A stretch of 17,965 nucleotides of DNA from contig JAUMTV010000067.1 in assembly GCA_030531025.1 (NCBI GenBank), forward strand, positions 1 to 17,965, in the 5' to 3' direction. The position numbers were made by a program, and so were the translations under genes. Of the stretch, positions 7,571 through 15,665 are shown piece after piece (positions within the stretch are counted from its first letter, which is position 1; each line of letters begins with the position of its first letter). Below the pieces are notes generated by a model that was given only the letters and a program-made list of their open reading frames with translations, did not search any database and was not told where the DNA came from. Source of the DNA: Turicibacter sp. (GTDB taxonomy: Bacteria > Bacillota > Bacilli > MOL361 > Turicibacteraceae).

Positions 7571-9028
7571 TTATTGATAGTTTTGTAAAACTTTTTCTGT
7601 TGCTTCTTGAACCATTTTATTTGCTTGCTCTGTTAATTCTGCTTGAATGTCAGAAGCTTTTATTTCATCTCGATCTAAACGCCCGAAAATATCTTGTTCT
7701 CCCATCCATGTTAAGAAGCTTTGGAATCCTGGAATATAAGTTCCTCCCATTGCAACTGGTGAATGAACTGAATCTAAAAATGCCATCCATTCTTCTGTTT
7801 GAGGAACTAATGTTTTATAAGCTTCCCAAATTTCAGAATCATCTAGTAGAGGAACACCGTCTGGATAAGTATAAACTTTGCTTCCATCTTCATACGTTAA
7901 AGTTTCAAATGCATCAATTTTATGCATCCATCCTTCTTTTCCCCATCCCATCCATTTTAATAATTCATAGGCTTCACGTGGATGTTCAGTTACCGAACTA
8001 ATTCCTCCAAAGTCAACATAGCATGGTTTATTTTCATTTGAAGAATCATCTCCACTTGGCACTGGATAAATAACCATATCAATTCCTTTATCTTTAAACT
8101 CGGCTGTTTCAAATAAGTTAGATGTCCAGATCGCATCTACTTGCATCCCTAACTGTCCTGTTGCAGCAGCCCATACTTCTGCATCACCAAAAGCTTGGGC
8201 AGCTTCTTCAGAACCAAATGCAGGTGGAAAAACTCCAGTACGCGAGAATTCACGTTGTTGTTCATATGCTTCTGCATAAACTGAGAAATCAAAAGATTTA
8301 CCATCATATCCAAACTCTCCAATTGAATTTTCTTGATTAACAATAGGTGAGATGGTTGTTAATTGAGTAAATAAATTCATTCCATAAATACTTTGTTCAG
8401 GTACTGTTAATTTTTTAGCTAAATCAATCATTTCACTATAAGTCCAATCTACTGATGGCATTGGAATATTTAATTTTTCAAATACGGTACGATCTAAGAA
8501 AATAGCAAACGGTAAGTTTTTAACAGGAGCGGATAAGCGTAAATCCCCAAATGTTCCAGCATCTTTAATTGAGGCAGGAATTAATTCATTTTCAGGATCA
8601 GCATTATAGTACGCAGAGAAATCTTGTAACCAGTGATTATCTAATGCAGCCGAAACGTCTCCTAAATACCAAAAGACATCTGGTAAATTTCCTGTACTTG
8701 CTAAGTTAAATAATCCTTCATTCCATGTTGCTTGCTCTAACTCAACGAGTTCAACTGTAATATTCGGATATTTTTCCATAAACTTCTCTGCTAAATATTC
8801 ATTCATGTAAGCGTTGTCCCAAGACGCATAAGTTAAGGTAATATTTTCAGTTGTCATTGCAGGTAATCCATCAGTTGTTTCTTCTGGTTGTTGTGTACTA
8901 TTCCCCTCTGTCGAAGGTGTCGATGATGGTTCTGAATCTCCACTATTTGCAGCATTATTACATGCTACTAATGTGGTAAAAGCTGATGCTAAAACTAGCA
9001 TACTTCCAAGTTTTTTAAACGTTGTCAT
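7571..9028 (-). CDS. Sugar ABC transporter solute-binding lipoprotein (system B)
   Basis: This 485-residue extracellular substrate-binding protein is of the CUT1/family-1 type. The N-terminus MTTFKKLG is followed by a hydrophobic stretch and the lipobox LVAC with C23, so the mature protein is a diacylglycerol-anchored lipoprotein. A Ser/Thr/Glu-rich linker (about 25-55) leads into the bilobal domain (ITLTYASWDNAY, then EKFMEKYPNITVELVE), which carries typical segments such as the aromatic FWYLGD and, late in the protein, YELLKWMGWGKEGW. Start choice: the ATG at 9028 has GAGGGGG 9 nt upstream, whereas the longer reading from TTG at 9046 would place its start in that RBS. It follows the two system B permeases, and arabinofuranosidases follow it, so arabino-oligosaccharides are the most likely ligand (inferred). 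The perfect palindrome downstream may raise its expression relative to the enzymes. Confidence 0.92.
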   Translation of the reverse strand: MTTFKKLGSMLVLASAFTTLVACNNAANSGDSEPSSTPSTEGNSTQQPEETTDGLPAMTTENITLTYASWDNAYMNEYLAEKFMEKYPNITVELVELEQATWNEGLFNLASTGNLPDVFWYLGDVSAALDNHWLQDFSAYYNADPENELIPASIKDAGTFGDLRLSAPVKNLPFAIFLDRTVFEKLNIPMPSVDWTYSEMIDLAKKLTVPEQSIYGMNLFTQLTTISPIVNQENSIGEFGYDGKSFDFSVYAEAYEQQREFSRTGVFPPAFGSEEAAQAFGDAEVWAAATGQLGMQVDAIWTSNLFETAEFKDKGIDMVIYPVPSGDDSSNENKPCYVDFGGISSVTEHPREAYELLKWMGWGKEGWMHKIDAFETLTYEDGSKVYTYPDGVPLLDDSEIWEAYKTLVPQTEEWMAFLDSVHSPVAMGGTYIPGFQSFLTWMGEQDIFGRLDRDEIKASDIQAELTEQANKMVQEATEKVLQNYQ

Positions 9029-9037
9029 TTGAAATTT

Positions 9038-9044
9038 CCCCCTC
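9038..9044 (-). promoter_or_regulatory. RBS deciding the start of the system B binding protein
   Basis: GAGGGGG on the minus strand lies 9 nt before the ATG at 9028. It overlaps the in-frame TTG at 9046, which rules that codon out as the start. The rest of the 97-nt gap (9029-9125) holds only a weak 15-nt A/T-centred palindrome at 9086-9100. Confidence 0.65.
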
Positions 9045-9125
9045 AAAATTTATTATTAAATTAGTTATTAGATATAGGATAATACGGTTTTTAAAAAACC
9101 ACCCCCTTCAAGTAAATGAAATATT

Positions 9126-10136
9126 TTATTCTCCTGTAATACCTGAGCTATCAATACTTTCAACAAAATATTTTTGTAAGACTCCTGATAAAACAAGTAA
9201 TGGTGCAATTGATAAAATCGTACCCGCAAAGCGAATCGCTTCATTTAGCTTATTCGCATCATTGTTTGTCGTTGGATAAATACTTTTGTATGAATCTTCA
9301 AACTTACTTAATTGTAATAATAAGGTCGTTAGATTACTTTTTGCCCCCATTCCTGAGTTACCTAAATATAGCGTTGTTAAATATGTTTCATTCCAATAAA
9401 AAACAAATGAGAAAATAAAGACAACAATAATTGCTGGTACTGCAGATCTAACACCAATTGACCAATAAATTTTAAAGTGGTTAGCTCCATCAATTTGTGC
9501 TGCTTCAATTAAGACATTTGGAATTGGCACATAAAATTGATAAAAAATTAAAATCATAATGGCACTTTTCATTCCTTGGCCTAATAATGCTGGTAATGTG
9601 AAGGCATTTAACGATCCTAATAATCCCATATCAGAATATAACAAATAGGTTGGCATCATTAAAATTTGTGGTGGAATGACAAAAGTTAAAATCATGATTG
9701 CCATTAAAATCCCTTTTCCCCTAAATTTAAATCGAGCAAATCCATAAGCTGTTAATGAACAGATAATTACTTGTAAAATAGATGGAACAACGGCGTAGAC
9801 AATATTTTTCCATAAAGAGTCCCAATATTTCATAACCATTAAAGCATCAGTATAATTTTTAAAATATAAACTTGATGGTATCCATTTAGTTGATGAATCT
9901 AACAAATCTTCTAATGACATTAAACTTGTAACAAGCATATAAAGTAACGGATACAAGTAGATAAATCCAATTGAGATTAATAATACATAGATAATTGTTT
10001 GACCAATCGCCCCATTTTTTTCACGTGTTCCAAACAATAACTTTTTGAATTTCTCTTTAAGAATTGCTCGCTTTTCATCTTTTGTAAACTCCGTACTTTT
10101 CATAATGTTTCGAATAGTAATCGATTCATTAGCCAT
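9126..10136 (-). CDS. Carbohydrate ABC transporter permease, MalG/AraQ-like (system B)
   Basis: This 336-residue inner permease subunit has six predicted membrane helices and the cytoplasmic EAA loop EAAQIDGAN (about 211-219), which docks to the ATPase. The length is somewhat above the usual 270-300 because of a charged cytoplasmic N-terminal extension of about 45 residues (KDEKRAILKEKFKKLL). Start choice: the ATG at 10136 (MANES) has AAAGGAGGGTG with GGAGG 7 nt upstream. An earlier in-frame ATG at 10154 would lie upstream of that Shine-Dalgarno and is rejected. It pairs with the preceding permease and the following binding protein to form one CUT1 importer without its own ATPase gene. Confidence 0.93.
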   Translation of the reverse strand: MANESITIRNIMKSTEFTKDEKRAILKEKFKKLLFGTREKNGAIGQTIIYVLLISIGFIYLYPLLYMLVTSLMSLEDLLDSSTKWIPSSLYFKNYTDALMVMKYWDSLWKNIVYAVVPSILQVIICSLTAYGFARFKFRGKGILMAIMILTFVIPPQILMMPTYLLYSDMGLLGSLNAFTLPALLGQGMKSAIMILIFYQFYVPIPNVLIEAAQIDGANHFKIYWSIGVRSAVPAIIVVFIFSFVFYWNETYLTTLYLGNSGMGAKSNLTTLLLQLSKFEDSYKSIYPTTNNDANKLNEAIRFAGTILSIAPLLVLSGVLQKYFVESIDSSGITGE

Positions 10137-10140
10137 TGAA

Positions 10141-10151
10141 CACCCTCCTTT
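10141..10151 (-). promoter_or_regulatory. RBS deciding the start of the system B MalG-like permease
   Basis: A near-consensus AAAGGAGGGTG on the minus strand ends 4 nt before the ATG at 10136 (GGAGG core 7 nt away), so MANES is the true N-terminus. Confidence 0.7.
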
Positions 10152-10169
10152 CATCTGTTTTCATAACCC

Positions 10170-10201
10170 CTTCTAAGCTAGAGCCTTTTCTAGCTTAGAA
10201 G
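10170..10201 (-). other. Hairpin between the two system B permease genes
   Basis: Perfect 13-nt arms (10170-10182 and 10189-10201) surround a 6-nt loop, starting 29 nt after the stop of the MalF-like permease. The minus strand continues with GGGGTTATG rather than a U-tract, so an intrinsic terminator is unlikely. It may be an RNA stability or processing element within the operon. Confidence 0.6.
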
Positions 10202-10230
10202 ATAAAAATATAAGTTTAGCTTCTTATTAT

Positions 10231-11280
10231 TTAACCAACTGTCTTATGCTGCTTTTTAGCGGCTCTTTTACTTCTTCTTTCCATCTTTGCATCATTTCTT
10301 GCAATCGTGGCACGTGCTTTTCGTAAAGCTTTTTGTTCTTTTTTATTACGTTTACGAATTTGTCTCACGCGCTTGTCTTCACGTTCAATAAAGCATAAGA
10401 AGATAATAACTAAGATAACAGAAATAATAATTGTATACATCCATGCCATAGCTGTTGCAAAACCATAACCACGACTTGCATTAAAGACATTCTCCATAAT
10501 AAGAGTGATAACATCATTTGTTCCACTATTAGCTAATGTAACAACTGTATAAACTAAGTTAACTAAAATCATTGGTTTAATAGTTGGTAAAGTAATCTTC
10601 CAGAAACACTCCCATGCAGATCCACCGTCTATTTTCGCTGCTTCGTATAAACTTGGATTTACTTTTTGTAAAGCTGCTAAGAAAATGAGAATTTGAACTC
10701 CAGAATACCAAAGAATTAAAATAATCTCGCTAAAAATTCCTCCAACAGGTTCTGCCAACCATGTCGGTAGTATTTCATTTAGAAGAACCATCATATCGGC
10801 TGTATTTAACATCGGTACCGTTGTTGCCCCTTGTGATGCTAGCTCAGTCATGACAGGTCCACTGACGATAATAACAGGTAAAAAGAAGATTGTTCTAAAT
10901 ACACCTTGGAATCGAATTTTTTGATTAATTAAAATAGCAATAATTAAAGCGAAGACAACAATAACCGGAACTCGTAAAACCGTATTCAAGAAAAACTGAA
11001 CTAAACGAGTAATAAAATACATATCTCTTAACCAAATATCACTGAAATTTTGAAATCCTACAAAGTTAAGGACACGCCCAGTTGGTAATAATTTAACCTC
11101 ATTAAAACAAAACATAATCGATTGAATCATTGGCCAAGCAACGAAAGTAAGAATACCGATGAACCATGGTAGGATAAATAAGTATCCAGCAATGGAGTTA
11201 CGTTGTTCTAACGATAATCTTGCTTTTTTAGCTGCTCGTACCTTTTGATTATTAGCAGCAGTCATTACTGTTTTACTCAT
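10231..11280 (-). CDS. Carbohydrate ABC transporter permease, MalF/UgpA-like (system B)
   Basis: This 349-residue CUT1 permease has a hydrophobic N-terminal helix (YLFILPWFIGILTFVAWP, about 33-50), about five further helices and an EAA loop (LYEAAKIDGGSAWECFWKI, 211-229). The ATG at 11280 overlaps the TGA of the preceding DUF5696 gene (ATGA), with a purine-rich GTAGGTGGGG just upstream, so the two are probably translationally coupled. After the last helix it carries an unusual, strongly basic cytoplasmic tail of about 50 residues (299-349, 21 Lys/Arg in the last 49 positions), absent from the system A homologue. Role: forms the translocation path with the next gene. Confidence 0.93.
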   Translation of the reverse strand: MSKTVMTAANNQKVRAAKKARLSLEQRNSIAGYLFILPWFIGILTFVAWPMIQSIMFCFNEVKLLPTGRVLNFVGFQNFSDIWLRDMYFITRLVQFFLNTVLRVPVIVVFALIIAILINQKIRFQGVFRTIFFLPVIIVSGPVMTELASQGATTVPMLNTADMMVLLNEILPTWLAEPVGGIFSEIILILWYSGVQILIFLAALQKVNPSLYEAAKIDGGSAWECFWKITLPTIKPMILVNLVYTVVTLANSGTNDVITLIMENVFNASRGYGFATAMAWMYTIIISVILVIIFLCFIEREDKRVRQIRKRNKKEQKALRKARATIARNDAKMERRSKRAAKKQHKTVG

Positions 11281-13610
11281 GATACCCCACCTACTTTATA
11301 AGATAGTACATCAATTGTTACACCATCTATCGTTTTTGCTTTAGTTGAATAATTAACGTACACTTTTATTCCATTACTGTATTCAACGGTAACTAAATCA
11401 TCCACACGACTATGATATTCGATTGTTGCACCTGAGATTTGCGAGTAAACTTCTTCAAGCTCGTTATAATATGTCATTAAGTCGTTTTTAAGTAAGTCAT
11501 AACGTGAAGAGTAAATATCGCTTGAATTTGTATACTTTAATTCTGCAGGGTCTTCCATCGTTAAGTAAAAAGATGGTAATACTCCTTGCTCAACTAATTT
11601 CAAGAAATATTCCTGCTTATTTGCTTCAAAGTTGATGTAATTTGAGTACATCGGAAGGCTACCTTTTAAGACAATAGATAAGAATGGAATATCTTCATCA
11701 ACAAAGTTATAACGTGAGCCTGAAACTGGTGTATCGACATACATGTCAGTATACTTCCATAAGTATGAAAATGGTTGCTCTAGTAATAAGTTAAAGGAAT
11801 CACTATAGTTAGCAACAACGCCCTCAAAAGCTTCAGCTGTTGTAATACGATCATAAATTTTCCCTTTAATTGAATAAGAAAAGACAGTATTTGAAATTTC
11901 ACTTAACATGATATTATTAATGTTATTTTTTACATAACTACTTTCTAATTTCGCAGCCATTTCAGCAACTTTACTTGGTAATAAGTAGTTATATCCCTCA
12001 ATCACATCTTTGTAAGTTTCCTCTTCATGTACGCGTTTATTTAACTTTTTCACAACAGAATATTTTAATAAGGTTGAAGCTGCTGAATCTACTTTTAGTG
12101 GATCATTGTAAAGATAAAAGGCAACATCACTTTCTTCTAACTCTGCTAATAAATCAAGTAGTTCATGTTTTCCACCAATGGACTGATCGACTTTAAAAGT
12201 AGTAGCGGGTGATGAGGCGGCTAAACCATCTTTTTGCCATCCTTTATAGATTGTTAGAAGATTGGTCACGCCTTCTACGCCTAATTCAGCATAAATTTGC
12301 TTAATATCTTCAACTGTTGTCATAACAACATCTTCTCTAAAAATCATTCCATCTTTTTGTTCTAAACCTAAGAAGTCAAGACGCATTTTAAATTGTTCTT
12401 CAACTTGGTTCAACGCATCATTTTCAAGTAAATAATTACGATAAGTTTTAGCAAGCCCTGTATAAGAAGCCTCCTCACCATTTACAAATTCGTATCGAAC
12501 ACGAGCATCAAAATGATTACGCTCATTTTGAATCACAACGATCGATCCAGTACTTTGACTCATTGATTGATTATATGATTGACGATAAACAAACTTAGCT
12601 GTAATCCAATCATAATCAGTAACTGCACCATTTGGATAAGCTTCAATTTTCGAACTATACTCCGCTCCACCTTCAACAATTCCAAGCAATCCAATCTGCG
12701 AATCGGTATGAACCATTCCAAAGATCGGCATCAAGACATTTTCGGCTGGCTTAACAATATTGTGACCTTTAAAAAGGGTTGGAACATTCTTCTCATCAAT
12801 TCCGATATTTTCACCATAAATATAGTTTGAATATGGCTGAGTATACTCCCCATCGTTATCTTCTAAATTAATAATCGCTCCCGATCCATCTGGGATGACC
12901 ATATATCCATCACGAATTCCTAATTTTGAGTATCCTAAGAAGGGATAAATATAAAATCCTGAAACTTTATGTGTCTCTCCTTCAACAATACTCTCTTCTG
13001 GAATTTCAGCGATAATTCCTGTATCTGTTAGTTCAACCACTAACGTAAATCCAATTTCTAAATCTGGAACAAAAACTTTTGTCATAAATCCTGTATCGGA
13101 AATAGTTGTTTCTTTTTGAATTCCATCAGTAAACATACTCACTTTATTCACATTAACATTACTTCCTGTTAAGTACTCTAATGAAACGCCTGATTTCATA
13201 AAGTTTTGCCAAGTTACATTATTTTTTGTATCTGGATTTGCAACTGTTGAATACATGACAGCTGATGTCTTTTTATCTCTCACAATAATAGATAATGACT
13301 GTTCTTCAAAATAAAGCTCATAGTTATTATTTTGTGCAATCAATTGATGGCCATCAATCTCACCATTTGGTTCTTCAACAAAGAGTGGGCGATCCTCAAC
13401 AGCCGAACCATTTCCTGATTCCAGTGTTATTTGATTTTCCTCTGTCCCTTCTAATCCACTCTCACTTGTCGTTTGTTCAGATGTGTTTGTTTCAGTTGTA
13501 TCTGTTACCTCTGTCGTTTCATTATCTGCCCCTGATTCTGCATTTACGGTTGATGTACAGATAACAAATGCTGCTAATAATGTCATTAAGTGTTTACATG
13601 AAATTTTCAA
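11277..13610 (-). CDS. DUF5696-type large secreted protein of unknown function
   Basis: The protein has 777 residues from a TTG start. A signal peptide (MKISCKHL, hydrophobic LLAAFVICTSTV, cleavage near ALA-like VNA at 24) precedes a Thr/Ser/Glu-rich linker (about 25-70). A beta-rich region (about 85-390) contains the conserved-looking GYMVIPDGSGAIINL (235-249). An alpha/beta region (about 405-690) resembles a TIM barrel (LTIYKGWQKDG, AFYLYNDP, IMLSEISN, IPFLSIVLKGSLPMYSNYIN). A short beta C-terminus ends the protein. I assign DUF5696 from memory of these segments and of its usual neighbours (YIP1 proteins, CUT1 importers). Function is unknown; a diverged glycosidase or polysaccharide-binding fold is inference. 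The start TTG has GGAGAGGTGG upstream (AGGTGG 9 nt away) and overlaps the preceding gene by 17 nt. The first in-frame ATG (13586) has no RBS. Confidence 0.8.
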   Translation of the reverse strand: MKISCKHLMTLLAAFVICTSTVNAESGADNETTEVTDTTETNTSEQTTSESGLEGTEENQITLESGNGSAVEDRPLFVEEPNGEIDGHQLIAQNNNYELYFEEQSLSIIVRDKKTSAVMYSTVANPDTKNNVTWQNFMKSGVSLEYLTGSNVNVNKVSMFTDGIQKETTISDTGFMTKVFVPDLEIGFTLVVELTDTGIIAEIPEESIVEGETHKVSGFYIYPFLGYSKLGIRDGYMVIPDGSGAIINLEDNDGEYTQPYSNYIYGENIGIDEKNVPTLFKGHNIVKPAENVLMPIFGMVHTDSQIGLLGIVEGGAEYSSKIEAYPNGAVTDYDWITAKFVYRQSYNQSMSQSTGSIVVIQNERNHFDARVRYEFVNGEEASYTGLAKTYRNYLLENDALNQVEEQFKMRLDFLGLEQKDGMIFREDVVMTTVEDIKQIYAELGVEGVTNLLTIYKGWQKDGLAASSPATTFKVDQSIGGKHELLDLLAELEESDVAFYLYNDPLKVDSAASTLLKYSVVKKLNKRVHEEETYKDVIEGYNYLLPSKVAEMAAKLESSYVKNNINNIMLSEISNTVFSYSIKGKIYDRITTAEAFEGVVANYSDSFNLLLEQPFSYLWKYTDMYVDTPVSGSRYNFVDEDIPFLSIVLKGSLPMYSNYINFEANKQEYFLKLVEQGVLPSFYLTMEDPAELKYTNSSDIYSSRYDLLKNDLMTYYNELEEVYSQISGATIEYHSRVDDLVTVEYSNGIKVYVNYSTKAKTIDGVTIDVLSYKVGGVS

Positions 13611-15654
13611 GACGGTACACCACCTCTCCGATAATTGCTGAAACAAAGTCATAAACTTGAGTAAATAAAACATAAACAACGAAAATAGCTAAGATAGCAA
13701 TAAGTGTTGTAAATAAAGTAACGAAGATGTTTTTTATTACTTCACCCATTGTAAAATTATGCAACTCTTTAATCATGATGATGAGTAACACAGCAATCCA
13801 ACCGTAAGTTAGTGTATACATGAAAGTTAAGATAAAACTTTCATTAAGTGTCAGTACATTACTTAAAATAGTTGCAATTGGAACTAATATAAAGTAAGGA
13901 ACAAATGAATAAACAATACCAGAATAGATATGTTTAAACTTTCCTTCACCATCTGTGATTGTCGCTACTAAATAGTGACATGACAGTAATAAAATAAAAC
14001 CAGCAAGGAAGAATAAAATATCACTTCCAACTGTAAATTCACCTTCTTTAACTGTTTTAAATAAAAATCCTGAACAATATCTGTTAAAGAGATAAATACA
14101 AATAAATATAACTAAGAGAATAGTCGTTGATAAAACTGAAACTTTTCCTTCACGTTTAATTCCATAAAATCCATCCGCTGGATTTTTAATAAAATACCAA
14201 ATAAAATTAATTTCTTTAATCAGCTTAATATTTTTAATTTTATTAATCCGTTTTTTGATTGGTCCAAAAATATTTTTTTTACGATCTAACCAGTGCAGAA
14301 CTTTAAAGACAATATAAGCAGCAACCACAACTAAAAATATATTGACTAAGTTTGTTTTTAACCAAACATTTCGGATTTCCCAGTATGAATCTGAATATCC
14401 AGTTAAGTCTAATCCTTGTTTAAAAGCAATTTGAGCTTCATCATATGCTTCTTCTTTAAACAATGCTTCTCCTAACCCAACTTTAGCAAAATCAAATAAG
14501 CTATTCATTTCAATAACTTCTAACCAAGGCTCTTTACTTTCTAGATAATGTCCTTCTTCATATAAAACTAAAGCTTTATGAACAAGGTTAGCAAACTCAG
14601 TTGGTTCAAAAATTTGAATTTCATTCTTTTCTTGATCTAGTACATATAGCCATTGATTGTTATCCATACTAATTGAAGAAACTGTTTTAAATAACCCAAC
14701 ACGTTGATCCCCATTATCTCGACCACCAAAAACAAATAGCAATTCTCCTTCACTCGTATATTCATAAATATAGCCATTTGTTGAAGTGACAAAAATATTA
14801 CCAATTGGTCCAACAATAACATCACCTGGATAATCATCATATGGAGTTCCACCTAACATATCTGTTCCAGCCATGTTAAGTTTTTTTAATGTTTTCGGAC
14901 CCTCACCTTGTGTAATGGTATAAATCAATCCTTTAGAATCAATGGTTAAGTTATTAGTTGTAACTGGTTCCGTACTTTTTAATTGAGCTTTTTGCTCTTC
15001 GGTAAATATTAAATCTCTAAACATTCCCATTAAATCAATACGGGCATCATTCACACCAAAGTATCCTAAAAATTCACCATTATTCGCTTGGCTTAACTGA
15101 ATAATCCCATTGGAATTTCCTTTAGAAATAACATAAATACTTCCGCGCTTATCAACAGCAACTTTTTGTGGTTTAAAAGTTGCTGTATCCCCAAATAGTG
15201 GATGATCTGGTTTACCATATTCGATTAATAACTCACCAGTTTCATTAAAAACATAAACTCGTTCATTGACTTCATCAGCAACATATAACGTTTTATCTTC
15301 TGTTACAAAAATTCCTGTTGGTGAACTTAAAATCCCTTCACCAATTGTTCTTATTAAGTTCCCCTCAAGATCAGACACAATAATACGCTTATTTCCTGTA
15401 TCTGCGATAAACATTGTATTATCATCAGTAATAATTAAATCTGATGCCCCACTAAATGATAGATCATCAATCAGACGAATACTTCTTGCAGGTAAATATG
15501 CTGTTTGTGTTTCAATATATTGTCCGTAACCATCAACTGTGTATGTCGTATAAGGTGTACTGGCCTCAACTACACTTATACGAGTGCAAGTTATCATACT
15601 TACAAATAACACAGTTAATATGGATATTAGTTTTATTTTCATTTCTCTCCTCAT
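13594..15654 (-). CDS. NHL beta-propeller / TPR-like / YIP1-domain membrane protein
   Basis: The protein has about 686 residues. An N-terminal signal segment (MKIKLISILTVLFVSMIT) is followed by six NHL-like blades (about 66-355; for example MFIADTGNKRIIVSD, LYVADEVNERVYVFN, IYEYTSEGELLFVFGG, LYVLDQEKNEIQIF). A TPR-like helical pair lies at about 360-417 (ALVLYEEGHYLESKEPW, EALFKEEAYDEAQIAFKQGL). A membrane helix follows at about 436-453, then a very basic segment (about 457-480), and a YIP1-like domain starting with FIKNPADGFYGIKREGK with five helices (about 505-665). Predicted topology puts the propeller and TPR outside and the basic loop inside. Function is unknown; a sensor or scaffold for the neighbouring transporters is inference. 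The ATG at 15654 has AGGTGAT at ideal spacing. GTG at 15663 and ATG at 15642 are less likely. Confidence 0.85.
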   Translation of the reverse strand: MRREMKIKLISILTVLFVSMITCTRISVVEASTPYTTYTVDGYGQYIETQTAYLPARSIRLIDDLSFSGASDLIITDDNTMFIADTGNKRIIVSDLEGNLIRTIGEGILSSPTGIFVTEDKTLYVADEVNERVYVFNETGELLIEYGKPDHPLFGDTATFKPQKVAVDKRGSIYVISKGNSNGIIQLSQANNGEFLGYFGVNDARIDLMGMFRDLIFTEEQKAQLKSTEPVTTNNLTIDSKGLIYTITQGEGPKTLKKLNMAGTDMLGGTPYDDYPGDVIVGPIGNIFVTSTNGYIYEYTSEGELLFVFGGRDNGDQRVGLFKTVSSISMDNNQWLYVLDQEKNEIQIFEPTEFANLVHKALVLYEEGHYLESKEPWLEVIEMNSLFDFAKVGLGEALFKEEAYDEAQIAFKQGLDLTGYSDSYWEIRNVWLKTNLVNIFLVVVAAYIVFKVLHWLDRKKNIFGPIKKRINKIKNIKLIKEINFIWYFIKNPADGFYGIKREGKVSVLSTTILLVIFICIYLFNRYCSGFLFKTVKEGEFTVGSDILFFLAGFILLLSCHYLVATITDGEGKFKHIYSGIVYSFVPYFILVPIATILSNVLTLNESFILTFMYTLTYGWIAVLLIIMIKELHNFTMGEVIKNIFVTLFTTLIAILAIFVVYVLFTQVYDFVSAIIGEVVYRLENFM
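13620..13629 (-). promoter_or_regulatory. RBS supporting the TTG start of the DUF5696 gene
   Basis: GGAGAGGTGG on the minus strand lies 9 nt before the TTG at 13610, inside the 3' end of the NHL/YIP1 gene. It places the start so that a normal signal peptide is encoded, and it excludes the longer reading from 13679. Confidence 0.6.
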
Positions 15655-15658
15655 TTTT

Positions 15659-15665
15659 ATCACCT
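15659..15665 (-). promoter_or_regulatory. RBS deciding the start of the NHL/YIP1 gene
   Basis: AGGTGAT on the minus strand matches the extended anti-Shine-Dalgarno and sits in register for the ATG at 15654. It contains the GTG at 15663, which therefore is not the start. Confidence 0.55.

Noticed and set aside
7525..8001. Plus-strand open frame of 158 codons opposite the system B binding-protein gene
   Set aside because: It is the longest plus-strand frame but lies wholly antisense to a clear binding-protein gene and the palindrome. Its composition is Leu/His/Pro-rich like other antisense shadows, and it shows no recognisable domain.
9029..9046. TTG start for the system B binding protein at 9046
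   Set aside because: It sits on the GAGGGGG ribosome binding site, which is correctly spaced for the ATG at 9028.
9086..9100. Terminator or regulatory hairpin before the system B binding-protein gene
   Set aside because: The stem is a short A/T palindrome with only two G-C pairs and almost no loop, so it is likely chance in AT-rich DNA.
10170..10201. Intrinsic terminator between the system B permeases
   Set aside because: The minus strand continues with GGGGTTATG rather than T residues, and the two permeases should be made together.
13611..13679. Longer N-terminus for the DUF5696 protein, from 13679
   Set aside because: It would overlap the YIP1 gene by 86 nt and put 23 residues ahead of a normal signal peptide. 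The RBS lies at 13620-13629, inside this stretch.
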